Notes under the pieces: generated by a model
Told to the model about the DNA's origin: nothing
What the model saw: the letters and a program-made list of their open reading frames with translations, nothing else
Database searches by the model: none
Part shown: piece after piece, positions 47,019 to 57,258 of the stretch
Layout of the letters: each line of letters begins with the position of its first letter
How positions within the stretch are numbered: the stretch's first letter is position 1
Translations under genes and position numbers: made by a program
Origin: Asaia astilbis JCM 15831
Lineage (GTDB): Bacteria; Pseudomonadota; Alphaproteobacteria; Acetobacterales; Acetobacteraceae
DNA length: 64,000 nucleotides
Assembly: GCF_000613845.1 (NCBI RefSeq)
Contig: NZ_BAJT01000016.1
Location: forward strand, 1-64,000
Reading direction: 5' to 3'

Positions 47019-48581
47019 ATGAACTTACTGTCTTCAATCTCGATGGCAACAGGCACCATGAAGTCGATTGAAGCGCAGTATGCTCTTCTGTCGAATAATG
47101 TGTCCAATGCAAGCACTACGGGCTACGTGCGAGAGACAGTGGCGACCGTTGCTCAGGTCGCTGGAGGAATTGGCGTCGGTTCACGTCTCGCCAATACCCA
47201 GCTCGCGGTCAATCAGGCGCTGCAGTCGACATTTTATCGTCAGAATGCAACGGCCTCTTCCTATGATACTCTGAACAGCTCGCTCAGCGCGCTCTCGGCC
47301 GTACAGGGTTCGACCTCCGCCGACTCAGGAAGCACGACGTCCCTTAGCGACCAGCTTGGCAATCTGCAAAGCTCGCTAATATCGTTGACGTCCACCCCTT
47401 CCCAGAGCGCAGCGCAGTCTGCCGTCATCAACAATGCAACGGCGCTCACGAATACAATCCATACGCTTGCATCGACGTACACGACCCAGCGGCAGGCGGC
47501 GGCAGATAATGTTGTCTCGATCGTCTCGTCGGTTAATTCCGATCTTACTCAGATCGGCGCCCTTTCTCAGCAGATCATCAAGTTTCAGGCCAAGGGGCAG
47601 GATACAGCCGATCTGGAGAATCAGCGTCTCGGCGTGATGTCCGATCTTTCTTCCAGCCTCAGTGTGACTTTCTCGACGACTAGCAACGGCGACATGATTG
47701 TTCGCACCGAAAACGGAGTTCAGTTGCCGACGCGTCCAGACCAAATCGGCCAGGATAACAATACGCAGACCCTGCCCAGCTCAACCTGGCCCCTGACGAC
47801 GTCAAGTGCCACGATTGATAGCAGTAATTACTATAGTGCTCAGGATCCGAACTCGGTTCCCGCAGGAATTATGCTCAAGGGGCAGGATATTACCTCGAGC
47901 CTGACGGGCGGTGAGCTTGGGGCGAATGTATCACTGCGTGACTCAGTCTATCCGCAGATGCAGGCACAGCTTGATTCGTTCTCGTACACGATGATGAATC
48001 GCGTTAATAGCGCTGGGCTCTCCTTGTTCACGACGAGTTCTGGTGGGTCGAGCACAGTGCAGTCGACCAATTTGAACCTTCCCTCGCCGCAAGGGATTGT
48101 CGGTCTCTCGTCGACCTTGAGTGTCAATGCGACTTATGCTGCGACACCCTCCTTGCTTGTGACCACGACCAATAGTGATGGCACGACGAATTCGAACGAC
48201 ACGAGTGTCATCAGCAAGGTCCTCTCCGTTTCTTTCGGCTCGGACCCGAGCGACGTGAGCGGCAGCCTGTTGGCACCGACGAGCGGACTGGGCCCGAATG
48301 GCGCACTTTCGACGGGGTATAGCGGCAGCCAGGGGCTTTTGGCTCTTTCCAGCGCATTGACTTCCAATCAAGGCGCCACCATTGCATCAGCCAGTTCTGG
48401 CCTGACATCGAGCACAGCTGTGTTGACGACGCTCCAGACCAAGATCGCGTCGACGTCGGGTGTTGTCCCGAATGATGAGCTCGCCAAGACGGTCACGCTG
48501 CAAGCAGCCTACTCGGCCAACGCCAAGATTATTTCGATCGCGCAGACAATGTTCAGCGCATTGATCAATGCGATTCAATAA
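47019..48581 (+). CDS. flgK: Hook-filament junction protein FlgK
   Basis: 520 residues from the ATG at 47019, with a purine-rich stretch upstream; a longer start at 46992 is less likely. The N-terminal EAQYALLSNNVSNASTTGYVRE and the C-terminal TLQAAYSANAKIISIAQTMFSALINAI are conserved across FlgK. The middle is Ser/Thr-rich and variable. It caps the hook before the filament. flgL follows 18 bases downstream. Confidence 0.93.
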   Translation: MNLLSSISMATGTMKSIEAQYALLSNNVSNASTTGYVRETVATVAQVAGGIGVGSRLANTQLAVNQALQSTFYRQNATASSYDTLNSSLSALSAVQGSTSADSGSTTSLSDQLGNLQSSLISLTSTPSQSAAQSAVINNATALTNTIHTLASTYTTQRQAAADNVVSIVSSVNSDLTQIGALSQQIIKFQAKGQDTADLENQRLGVMSDLSSSLSVTFSTTSNGDMIVRTENGVQLPTRPDQIGQDNNTQTLPSSTWPLTTSSATIDSSNYYSAQDPNSVPAGIMLKGQDITSSLTGGELGANVSLRDSVYPQMQAQLDSFSYTMMNRVNSAGLSLFTTSSGGSSTVQSTNLNLPSPQGIVGLSSTLSVNATYAATPSLLVTTTNSDGTTNSNDTSVISKVLSVSFGSDPSDVSGSLLAPTSGLGPNGALSTGYSGSQGLLALSSALTSNQGATIASASSGLTSSTAVLTTLQTKIASTSGVVPNDELAKTVTLQAAYSANAKIISIAQTMFSALINAIQ

Positions 48582-48599
48582 AAAGGGACGGAGCGGAAG

Positions 48600-49685
48600 A
48601 TGAGCAGTTCTATTACTCAGTACGGCAATTCGGCCCTTTCGCTCATGATGGCGGCCAGCGTTGCTAAGTTGACTGCACAGCAGCAGGTGACGACTTATCA
48701 AAGCAGCACCGGAATTATCGGATCTTCCTACGCTGACCTCGGATCATCTCGCGCCACCGTGCTCGATCTGACTCCGAAAATCAGTCAGGTGCAGTCCTGG
48801 CAGTCGAATATTTCTAACGCTCAAACCACATTGTCCGTGACAGCCACGGCGCTGAACCAGCTGGTTTCTCAAGCTACAGCCCTCTCGGCGAGCCTGCTGG
48901 GGGTCGCGGGAACCGCGACAACGAGCCAGGTTGCTGCTGTTTCATCGGCTGCGCAGAGCACGCTCGAAAGCATGAAGACGGTCCTTAATACAAGCGATGG
49001 CACCAATTATGTTTTTGCCGGGACGGACGTCACGACGTCGCCGGTCAAAGGCGAAACGTCGCTCTCAACAAGCACGCTCGCTCAGCAGATTGCCTCAAGC
49101 GTCCAGTCTCTTTCCAGCAGCAGCGCAGACGACGTTTTTGCTCAGATAACGTCACTCGCGGCATCGAATGACTCATCGGTGTCTGTCTTTTCGCCTGCGC
49201 TCTCGGTGTCGGCATCCCAGGCTGCGTCTCAGCAACGCTCAGTGATAAGCGGCTCGGATTCCACGACCAGCCTCGGAATCGTAGCGACGCAGAGCTCGGT
49301 GACGTCTTCGGCATCGACGACCTCGACCGGTTCTCCTATTCGCGATCTTATGCGTGATCTAATGGCTGCCTCCGCAATGAAAGGCATGTCCTCTGAGACG
49401 CCTGGATATTCCGATCTGGCCAAGAAAATCTACACATCGCTCAGCACGACGATCAGTCAGTTGACGGAGCAGCAGGGCGCAGTTGGCGGAACGCAAAACA
49501 GCCTTACGGCGCAATCGACGCTTTTGAAGGGCGTGAACACGATGTTGCTGACCCAGCTGGGGAATGCTCGTGACGCTGACATGGCGACAGTGGCCACTGT
49601 CGCGAACCGTGTTCAGGAAAGTCTGACCGTCTCGTACACGCTCATCTCGCAGATGCAGAAAATGTCACTGGCGGATTATCTGTAA
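48600..49685 (+). CDS. flgL: Hook-filament junction protein FlgL
   Basis: 361 residues. Flagellin-like termini: N-terminal SMASVAKLTAQQ-type helix and C-terminal TMLLTQLGNARDADMATVATVANRVQESLTVSYTLISQMQKMSL. The centre is Ser/Thr/Ala-rich. It lies between flgK and the TPR-glycosyltransferase, whose start is one base away. Confidence 0.92.
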   Translation: MSSSITQYGNSALSLMMAASVAKLTAQQQVTTYQSSTGIIGSSYADLGSSRATVLDLTPKISQVQSWQSNISNAQTTLSVTATALNQLVSQATALSASLLGVAGTATTSQVAAVSSAAQSTLESMKTVLNTSDGTNYVFAGTDVTTSPVKGETSLSTSTLAQQIASSVQSLSSSSADDVFAQITSLAASNDSSVSVFSPALSVSASQAASQQRSVISGSDSTTSLGIVATQSSVTSSASTTSTGSPIRDLMRDLMAASAMKGMSSETPGYSDLAKKIYTSLSTTISQLTEQQGAVGGTQNSLTAQSTLLKGVNTMLLTQLGNARDADMATVATVANRVQESLTVSYTLISQMQKMSLADYL

Positions 49686-49686
49686 G

Positions 49687-51090
49687 GTGAGTCACCCAGA
49701 AGGGAGTGCCGAGCAACTGCAGCTGGCTGGCCGTCTCGCAGAGGCTGAGGATGCTTACAAGCTCCGACTGGAGAGGACACCCGACGACGCGAAGAGCCTG
49801 AGTAATTACGGGGGATTGATGAATCTCCTGAACAGGTTTGACGAGGCGTTAGCTCTGCTCGGCCGCGCAGTTGCGCTTGACTCTTCTCTGGCTGACGCCT
49901 GGTCTAATCTGGGTAACAGCTTCCTGTTTTTGAGCCAGTACGAAAACGCGATCGCCTGCTACCGTAACAGCCTGCAGCTGGATCCAGGACATGCGCTCGC
50001 TCTCAGCAATATGGGCGTTGCTCTCGATCACCGCGGCGCGCACACGCTGGCCCAGCAATTCCATCGTGCTGCGATCGCGCTGGATCCCGAAAATGCCTAC
50101 ACCCGGACCAATAATGCAGTCTCTCTGTTGCAGGACGGTCAGTATCTGGAAGGTTTCCGCGAGTACGAGTTCCGGTGGAGCGCGCACGACAGTCAGAGCT
50201 TTGATCTCAAGAAGCCTCGCTGGGCAGGAGAAGTAGCGCCGGATAAGGTCCTGCTCATATCGACCGAAGGCGGCTTCGGCGACGTTATCCAGTTCTCCCG
50301 CTTCTTACCGCTCGCCGCCGATCGGGTAGGAAAAGTCTTACTCCGGGTCAGACGTGAGCTGGTGTCTCTGATGCGAGACAGCTTCCCGGAAGAGATCGTC
50401 CTGAGCGAAGATGATCCGGTTCCATTTCATGACCTGGAATGTCCGGTCCTTAGCCTTCCGCGAGCATTGGAAATCACCCTCGACACCATACCGGGTGCGG
50501 GGGGGTATCTGCGGGTTGACCCTGTCAAGGCACGGTACTGGCAGAAACAGGTTGAACAGGAAACAGGCGAAGGGAAGGGGCGGGCGTTGCGCATTGGCCT
50601 CGTCTGGGCAGGCGCTCCCCATCCCGAGGTTCAAGCCGCTTTTCTGGCCGATCACCGTCGTTCAACCGATTTGGCGACTTTCGCGCCTTTGGCCACCGTT
50701 CCTGAGGTTGTCTTTTACAGCCTTCAGGTTGGAGAAAGATCCGCTCAGGCCAGCGCGCCTCCTCCCTTGATGCGCATCATCGATCATACAAAAGAACTGC
50801 GCGATTTCAGCGATACCGCAGCTCTGGTTAGCGTGCTCGACCTGGTCATAGCCGTTGATACCTCGACCTGTCATGTGGCGGCCGGTCTTGGGAAGCCGAC
50901 ATGGTTGCTATCGCGATATGATCAATGCTGGCGGTGGCTCTCCGGCCGAACCGACTCTCCCTGGTACGACTCGTTACGGATTTTTCAGCAGAACACTCCG
51001 TTGGATTGGAATGGTCCGCTAACAGGAATCGGGGGAGCGCTGCGAGGCTTCTCATCAGAGCATCTGGCCTCAACAGCTCGGATTTCGTGA
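49687..51090 (+). CDS. TPR-glycosyltransferase, FlmG-like
   Basis: 467 residues from the GTG at 49687, one base after the flgL stop. TPR repeats fill residues 5-150 (AEDAYKLRLERTPDDAKSLSNYGGLMNLL, FDEALALLGRAVALDSSLADAWSNLGNSFLFL, YENAIACYRNSLQLDPGHA). The GT-B-like half has LLISTEGGFGDVIQFSRFLP, GLVWAGAPHPE and AVDTSTCHVAAGLGKPTWLLSRYDQCWRW. It parallels the frameshifted gene at 34947. Position beside flgK-flgL, whose products make the hook-filament junction, supports a role in flagellin glycosylation. Intact frame. Confidence 0.8.
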   Translation: MSHPEGSAEQLQLAGRLAEAEDAYKLRLERTPDDAKSLSNYGGLMNLLNRFDEALALLGRAVALDSSLADAWSNLGNSFLFLSQYENAIACYRNSLQLDPGHALALSNMGVALDHRGAHTLAQQFHRAAIALDPENAYTRTNNAVSLLQDGQYLEGFREYEFRWSAHDSQSFDLKKPRWAGEVAPDKVLLISTEGGFGDVIQFSRFLPLAADRVGKVLLRVRRELVSLMRDSFPEEIVLSEDDPVPFHDLECPVLSLPRALEITLDTIPGAGGYLRVDPVKARYWQKQVEQETGEGKGRALRIGLVWAGAPHPEVQAAFLADHRRSTDLATFAPLATVPEVVFYSLQVGERSAQASAPPPLMRIIDHTKELRDFSDTAALVSVLDLVIAVDTSTCHVAAGLGKPTWLLSRYDQCWRWLSGRTDSPWYDSLRIFQQNTPLDWNGPLTGIGGALRGFSSEHLASTARIS

Positions 51091-51160
51091 AAAAAGCGAG
51101 AAGCTGCTCTTCAATGCTCGCATTGAGTGAGTGAACGTTGTAAAGAGCTCGTGTTGCGTG

Positions 51161-51195
51161 ATTGCTTGCAGAGGCATTTTAGCCTGCCAAGCAAT
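51161..51195 (+). terminator. Hairpin after the TPR-glycosyltransferase gene
   Basis: ATTGCTTG (51161-51168) pairs with CAAGCAAT (51188-51195) and an inner AGGC/GCCT stem closes a six-base loop. It sits 71 bases past the stop codon, but the T run after it is short, so termination is probable rather than sure. Confidence 0.5.
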
Positions 51196-51329
51196 TTACG
51201 ATTCCCTAAGGAATTTTCACTAATTCTATTTTACGTGAGACACGGCGGCGTCGCCGTTTGTAATTTGTACCGTGTCACATCAATTTGAAATGGCGCTCGT
51301 ATTGAGAGGCGTCGGGAGCTCGTCAGACA

Positions 51330-52118
51330 ATGATGCGATCGCTGGATATTGCGAACACGGGCATGCAGGCCCAAACGACGAATGTTGAGACGATCTCCAA
51401 CAACATCGCGAATATGACGACGACGGGTTACAAGCGTCGTCGCGCTGAATTCCAGGATTTGATTTATCAGGATCTACGTCGCGCCGGCACGATGAGTTCG
51501 GATACGGGCGATCTGGTTCCTGCAGGTGCTCAGGTTGGTCTCGGTGTGCGAACGGCAGGTATTTATCGCATCAATGAGCAGGGCACCCTTGAGCAGACCG
51601 GAAATTCGCTCGATCTCGCTATTGAAGGGCGTGGCTATTTCCGTGTGACGCTGCCTTCAGGCGAGTACGCTTACACGCGAGACGGTACCTTTTCGCTCTC
51701 GCAGGACGGAACGATTGTGTCGGCAGACGGCTATCCCTTGTCGCCGAATATCGCCGTGCCGAATAATGCCGAAAACATTACGATCGATCAGTCCGGTCAG
51801 GTTCAGTATACGCTCTCCGGTCAGACTACAGCGGCAGTAGCGGGTCAGATCCAGCTCGCGACATTTCAGAACGAAAACGGCCTTGCCGCGATGGGGCAAA
51901 ACCTGTTTACCGAGACGACCTCATCTGGCACAGCTAATCTGAGCACGCCCCAGAGCGAGGGTTATGGTTCGGTGCGTCAGGGTTTTGTTGAGGAATCTTC
52001 TGTGAACGTTGTTACCGAAATTACGTCGCTCATTACCGCGCAGCGCGCTTATGAGATGAATAGTAAGGTCATCACAGCCTCTAACGAAATGCTCCAGACC
52101 CTTACCAATCTACGGTAA
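51330..52118 (+). CDS. flgG: Distal rod protein FlgG
   Basis: 262 residues. MQAQTTNVETISNNIANMTTTGYKRRRAEFQDLIYQDLRRAG is diagnostic, as is the C-terminal VEESSVNVVTEITSLITAQRAYEMNSKVITASNEMLQT. It forms the distal rod. flgA starts seven bases later. An imperfect CGGCG/CGCCG stem in the 5-prime region (about 51245-51259) may be part of its leader. Confidence 0.95.
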   Translation: MMRSLDIANTGMQAQTTNVETISNNIANMTTTGYKRRRAEFQDLIYQDLRRAGTMSSDTGDLVPAGAQVGLGVRTAGIYRINEQGTLEQTGNSLDLAIEGRGYFRVTLPSGEYAYTRDGTFSLSQDGTIVSADGYPLSPNIAVPNNAENITIDQSGQVQYTLSGQTTAAVAGQIQLATFQNENGLAAMGQNLFTETTSSGTANLSTPQSEGYGSVRQGFVEESSVNVVTEITSLITAQRAYEMNSKVITASNEMLQTLTNLR

Positions 52119-52125
52119 AGCTGCG

Positions 52126-53124
52126 ATGCGCTGGCTCTCTCTAGGGTTGCTGGGTGCCTTCGCCCTATCGGCATCAGTTCCTGAGGGTCAATGTGCGACC
52201 CTGCGTCATGCTTCGACGATAGCGTCCGGTAATGTCCGTCTCTCGGATATTTTTGCCGGGCTTGAGCAAGGGCAGGATCGTGTCCTCGGCCCAGGCCCGA
52301 CACCGGGGAAAACGATTGAGGTGAGCGGCCAACAGCTGATCGCCATTGCCGATCAGTACGGCATTGACTGGGAAGATCAGTCCGCAAACGCGTCCATGAC
52401 AATCATGCGGTCGGGCCGGGTCCTCGACGAATCTTATTTTAACGCCTTGGTTCGCAAAAACCTGCCTGATCTTGGTAACGGGCCGATATCGATTACTTTC
52501 CACGATTTTCATCCGATGACAGTGTCTACGGACGAGGCAGATCCCGTTATTCTCTCTGATGTCAAATGGGATCAACGAAGCGGCTGGTTTTCGTCTACAG
52601 TCTACCGTGCCCACCCGTCGGGTGATCTTGTTTCAGACTCATTTATGCTGACGGGTGTCATTCACGCCACGCAACGTGTCCTTGTCTATACAAGGTCACT
52701 TCCTGCTGGGAGTGCTATCACGGCAGCAGACGTGAAGTTGGATGAGTCCTATTCTGGGCATCTTCCGTTGAGAGCTGTGTCCAATGAGACCGAAGTTGAG
52801 GGATTGAGCGTGAGCCGTGGCGTCGTGGCTGGCGCTCCTGTGGTCGCGCAGGATTTGCAGCGCACAGTCGTGATGCATAAAGGCGATCCCGTTTTGATTT
52901 CCTATCTCGCTCAAGGCCTGCGCCTGTCGATTGCCGGTCGAGCGATGGAAGATGCCGGGCTGAAACAGCAGGTGAGAGCGCTCAATGTATCGAGCGGCAT
53001 GATCGTAAGCGGTCAGGTAACGGACAGCGGCAATATATCAGTCGAGCTTAGCAGCCACCCGATACCTTCCGACCCTAACACGGTTCGACGACTGGCGATG
53101 TCGGCACGGAATACATTGCCATGA
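52126..53124 (+). CDS. flgA: P-ring assembly chaperone FlgA
   Basis: 332 residues with a signal peptide (about 1-24, ending GQCATLRH). The C-terminal SAF-like part has VYTRSLPAGSAITAADVKLDES and PVVAQDLQRTVVMHKGDPVLISYLAQGLRLSIAGRAMEDAG, typical of FlgA. It helps FlgI form the P ring. It overlaps flgH by four bases (ATGA). Confidence 0.92.
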   Translation: MRWLSLGLLGAFALSASVPEGQCATLRHASTIASGNVRLSDIFAGLEQGQDRVLGPGPTPGKTIEVSGQQLIAIADQYGIDWEDQSANASMTIMRSGRVLDESYFNALVRKNLPDLGNGPISITFHDFHPMTVSTDEADPVILSDVKWDQRSGWFSSTVYRAHPSGDLVSDSFMLTGVIHATQRVLVYTRSLPAGSAITAADVKLDESYSGHLPLRAVSNETEVEGLSVSRGVVAGAPVVAQDLQRTVVMHKGDPVLISYLAQGLRLSIAGRAMEDAGLKQQVRALNVSSGMIVSGQVTDSGNISVELSSHPIPSDPNTVRRLAMSARNTLP

Positions 53125-53879
53125 CCTTTTTCAGGATTACATCGAACGTCATGCTTATGAAGCGCTCTTTCTCGATGGTTGGTTTGATCGCATTGACGTC
53201 GTTGAGCGCCTGTACCTCGTTAGCCAACCTGTCCGAACTTGGTCATCCGCCTCGGATGACTCACACCTCGGATCCTACTCAAGCCCCCGATTATCGCCCC
53301 GTAACGATGCCGATGCCGCCGTTACAGCCCCCGCCGACAGAAGTCGGGAGCCTTTGGCGTCCAGGGAGCCGCGCGTTCTTCAGAGATCAGCGCGCATCTC
53401 AGGTCGGAGATTTGATCACGATTAACGTCAATATCGCCGATAATGCTGCGGTCAACGACAACACGACCGTCTCGGGGAGCGGATCCCAGACGTTCGGTAT
53501 TCCGAGTTTCTTCGGAGCGCAGGGTAAAGTGCTCTCCAGTGCAAGTGCACTCGATACAAGTAGTGCGAGTGCGAATACCGGCGTTGGTGTTATTCGAAGA
53601 AACGAGACAGTCACCCTTTCTCTTGCGGGGACGATTACGCAGGTTCTGCCGAACGGTAACTTTGTCGTCGTTGCAAGGCAGGAAGTGCGTGTGAATGGCG
53701 AGCTGCGTCAGTTGATGGTAAGCGGTGTTGTGCGCCCTCAGGACATCACCGAGGATAATATCGTGACGCATGATCGCATTGCCGAAGCACGTATCTCCTA
53801 TGGCGGACGTGGACAGCTCTCTACAGTACAGTCCGCACGCTACGGACAGCAAATTATGGATAGTGTCCTACCGTTCTAA
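53121..53879 (+). CDS. flgH: Flagellar L-ring lipoprotein FlgH
   Basis: 252 residues. The lipobox LSAC marks the mature N-terminus. Family signatures are GSLWRPGSRAFFRDQRASQVGDLITINVNIADNA, VTLSLAGTITQVLPNGNFVVVARQEVRVNGELRQLMVSGVVRPQDI and RISYGGRGQLSTVQ. It builds the outer-membrane ring; its presence shows a Gram-negative flagellum with an L ring. The ATG at 53121 overlaps flgA. Confidence 0.96.
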   Translation: MTFFRITSNVMLMKRSFSMVGLIALTSLSACTSLANLSELGHPPRMTHTSDPTQAPDYRPVTMPMPPLQPPPTEVGSLWRPGSRAFFRDQRASQVGDLITINVNIADNAAVNDNTTVSGSGSQTFGIPSFFGAQGKVLSSASALDTSSASANTGVGVIRRNETVTLSLAGTITQVLPNGNFVVVARQEVRVNGELRQLMVSGVVRPQDITEDNIVTHDRIAEARISYGGRGQLSTVQSARYGQQIMDSVLPF

Positions 53880-54193
53880 TGGTCGCCTGAGGTCAACGCA
53901 GTCTCTGCAAATTAGCCAACAGGGTCTAATATCGTCGATGACCGCTTGCCCAGCGCCTCGACGCGTCAATCACGTTCCGCGAGCAGTCCGTTCTGTAGTT
54001 GTTTCTATCCTCTAAAATCAGAGGTGATTTGCGATGGCAGAATGACTCGGAGCGCCATGCTGGCGTCGAAGACCTGAATAAGCGTTCAGGACAGGGGAGT
54101 TTTCATTGGACAGGAGAGGTTCGAAGAATTTTCTCTTAACGTTTCGCTCCTAATATCGGGTCTCGTTTCTATATTACGGGATTTGTAAGTGTC
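53880..54193. other. Intergenic region after flgH
   Basis: 314 bases with no supported gene. I saw no strong hairpin after the flgH stop. Confidence 0.4.
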
Positions 54194-54442
54194 ATGCTGG
54201 CGAAAATTATGCTCGTCTTGGCGGTCTTTGGTCTTATCGGGACTCTATGTGCTCATGGTCTAACCGTGTTGGGTGACTGGCTCGCTGAGCAGGGAATAGT
54301 TTTCAAAGACTTCGGTCTACTTGTCGCTATTTTTGAAATGGTTGCTGAGTTTTCGGCATTTTGCGTTATTTCATCGCTCATGATTGCCTTTATTCTGGCA
54401 TTGAGAAAAACAATATTCTCGCGATTTCACAAAATTCCTTAA
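54194..54442 (+). CDS. Possible small two-span membrane protein
   Basis: 82 residues with two hydrophobic segments (about 3-24 and 43-70) and a basic end (LRKTIFSRFHKIP). There is no clear ribosome binding site and no family I recognise. It lies in an otherwise empty stretch between flgH and a chemoreceptor; it may be real or chance. Confidence 0.35.
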   Translation: MLAKIMLVLAVFGLIGTLCAHGLTVLGDWLAEQGIVFKDFGLLVAIFEMVAEFSAFCVISSLMIAFILALRKTIFSRFHKIP

Positions 54443-54678
54443 AAAACGATACTCTAAATAAGCTATGTTCTTTTGTTGGGGCATGCATAACTGTGTGGTC
54501 TCTAAAATATAGCAGTATCTCGCGATGAAAGAGTTATTTCACACCGATTTGTTCGGTATCTGAAATAATTATCTCATTGCTGGAAATCTGCCGGTCTAAA
54601 TAATCATAATTTCCATATTGAAGTCTTTTGCGAGTCCAGAGAGACCCTCCCATCTTAACTCTTGGAGAGGATTTTTTA

Positions 54679-56522
54679 ATGTTTGTCGTTGAACATCTGG
54701 AAACACGCCGAGATAAGGTTCTCCCTCCCATGTTCAGCGCCCTTCGTTTCAAAACCAAAATTGCCGCTGTGGCGATCATTTTGACATTAGTGACTTTTAT
54801 TGGGGCTGCATTTTTAGTGCAGAACCAGAGAATGACGGACACCCGTTACCGGGCTTTTATCAGCTCGGATGACCGTGGCACGATTATTCTTGCTCGTATT
54901 TCAGATAAACTTAATGCGCTCCTTTACGCGTCCCATCTTCTGACCGATCAGGCTCAGAGCCCTTTCGTTGGGGAGGTGGTGACTCGCTTTCAGAAGGACA
55001 TGAGAGGAACCCGGGATCTCTTCAATGAGGTCACGAAGGTTGACCCAAGAGTTGTCCCTACGCTTGCTCCGTTGATGGCCCGCTATGATGACTTCGAGCA
55101 GCAACTCAATAGCCTCGTAGCAGCCCTAAACAAGGGTGACGTCGCTCGTATGCGGACCATCATGCAGGCATCCGATCAGGACGGCGTGCATATTGCGATC
55201 GATCTTGGCGCGCTGACCGGGCGTCGTATCACCCAGGTTGAAGCTGACTCACAGACCTTGGCTGCAAGTGCGGCGGCATCAGTGAGAAACTGCGTTATCG
55301 GCCTGGTCGTGATCCAGCTGCTGATCCTGGTTGCCACGTTGATCATGAGCCAGAGAACAATCGTAACCCCGCTCCTCTGGGTGCGTGACCGCATGCTCGG
55401 TATTGCTCAGGGTTCGCTCGACGGCCCTGTGCCATGCCTGGACCGGGGCGATGAAGTCGGAGATATGGCGAAAGCGCTCCGAACCATGCAGAGCGGATTG
55501 CAGCAGGCGAAGACGCTCGCAGCAGAACAGGCAGCCGAGCGCGAGATTATCGCCAAGGAACGTGCAGAGAACGCCGAACGGGTCGCTCGTGAGCTTGAAG
55601 AAGAATCGCGCGCGGTTGAGTCCATTCGTAAGGGCCTCGCGGCTGCTTCTGAGGGCAACCTGGTCTACCGCATTGAGGCAACGCTTCCTCAGCGCCTTCA
55701 GGTGATGAAGACCGACTTCAACGACTCCTTTGAGCGTCTCAATCAGACTTTTGGTGTCATCCAGCAGAGCGTCATGGCGATCGGATCAGGGACCGGCGAG
55801 ATCTCTGTCGCCTCCAACGATATGGCCCGCCGTACCGAACAGCAGGCAGCTAGCATCGAGCAATCATCCGCAGCATCGAGCGTGTGGTGAGCATGTTGAG
55901 CGATGCGGCCGACAGCGCGAAAAAGGCGGCAACGGTCACGGACGAGACTCGTGTCGGTGCGGAAAAATCCGGCTCGATGGTTCATAACGCCGTCAATGCC
56001 ATGAGCCAGATCGAGAGTAGCTTCACGCAGATCAGCCAGGTTATCGGTCTCATTGACGAGATTGCTTTTCAAACCAACCTTCTGGCCCTCAATGCCGGAA
56101 TTGAGGCCGCTCGTGCCGGTGATGCTGGTAGGGGCTTTGCTGTGGTTGCCACTGAAGTCCGCACTCTTGCACAGCGTTCGACCGAAGGTGCGCGTCGGGT
56201 GAAGGAGATGGTTTCAAGCTCCAGCGATTATGTGTCCGACGGCGTGCGCCAGGTGCGCGAAGCTGGCGGTGCTTTGGGCGTGATCCTCGGTCAGGTTTCT
56301 GAAATCGATAAGCTTGTTGCCGAGATTGCGCAGTCTGCAACCGGCCAGTTCTCAGCGATGCAGGAGATCAATCTTGCGGTCGGCGAGATGACGAAATCGA
56401 CACAGCAAAACGCGGCTATGGTTGAAGAAAATACGGCGGCGATTGCCTCTCTCGACAAGGCAGCTTCGGTGCTGAGGGAACGCGTGGCGCAGTTCACGCT
56501 GAGCAAGTCGAATGACTACTAA
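54679..56522 (+). CDS. Membrane chemoreceptor (frameshifted)
   Basis: About 614 residues from the ATG at 54679, which has GGAGAGG upstream. Two membrane segments (about 27-46 and 201-219) flank a helical periplasmic sensor. A HAMP region and coiled coil lead to the signalling domain. Frame is lost near 55870-55875: as written it ends at SSVW. The next frame gives SIERVVSMLSDAADSAKKA and the tip [43 protein letters not shown]. Alignment of the join to enteric receptors is residue-for-residue with one base restored. No docking pentapeptide (ends SNDY). Ligand unknown. Confidence 0.88.
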
Positions 56523-56562
56523 ATAGTAATTGGGTTTTACTCTTCCGTCTTGTGACTCTTTT

Positions 56563-56589
56563 ACGGCCAGAAACATCGTTTCTGGCCGT
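56563..56589. terminator. Terminator of the chemoreceptor gene
   Basis: ACGGCCAGAAAC (56563-56574) and GTTTCTGGCCGT (56578-56589) form a perfect 12-base stem with a three-base loop, 41 bases after the stop, followed by a T-containing tail. Confidence 0.8.
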
Positions 56590-57258
56590 ATTGTATTCTG
56601 ATTTGCCGCTGTGACATCTGGACAAGACTGATGTCCGGGCTGGGTATCTTGCTTGCCCGAAGGTAGACCTCGCGCTTGCCGAAAAATGACCGTCACCTGA
56701 TCTTCATCTTGCGAGCCATGCCGCTACAGAAAACATGGAATATCGATTTTTCTATAGACGAAAATCGTGGCGAGACATGTATCAGCCGTCTACCTGAGAC
56801 CTTTGATCAGGCGCCTGCGTGGCGATAGCTGATCACGCCGGGGTGCTGTCCGGAGTTCTGATCGTTATCAAAACGCGATTGCTCATCTCGCCGAACATCT
56901 CGGGAGAGCGAAGGCGGCGCCGACGACACCGCAGGGCATAGGCGATATTCTCTCAAGACACTTCGGATGAGGCGCGTTGTGGCCTCCACACGTTTCGCGT
57001 GTCGGATCGGTGAGAAGCCAATGAAACCAATGTATAAGGGCGCCGTGCATGGGCGCAGCTCTCCAGAAGGAGCGTCTCAGCTGTAAAGAAATAGGCCGGA
57101 TTCATGCCGCACTCACGCTACGGCGTGTGCGATATTCTGGAGCACGCTAGACTGAGGGCGGCCCGTTCTGTCAGGCCTGCCGACACTCTCGTTGCAGGAG
57201 TGTCGGGCAGTGTGCAGGTGCCAGAAAATAATTAAAGCGTTTAGGTGTCAGGCTGACG
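56590..57258. other. Intergenic boundary between flagellar and catabolic clusters
   Basis: 669 bases with no supported gene. Short open frames have no start signal or known motif. It may contain degraded sequence, but I cannot name any source. The change of gene content here may mark the edge of two unrelated segments. Confidence 0.45.

Noticed and set aside
56807..56989. Short minus-strand frame between the two clusters, looked at as a transposase relic
   Set aside because: Arg/Ser-rich with no transposase motif, no terminal repeats and no target duplication.
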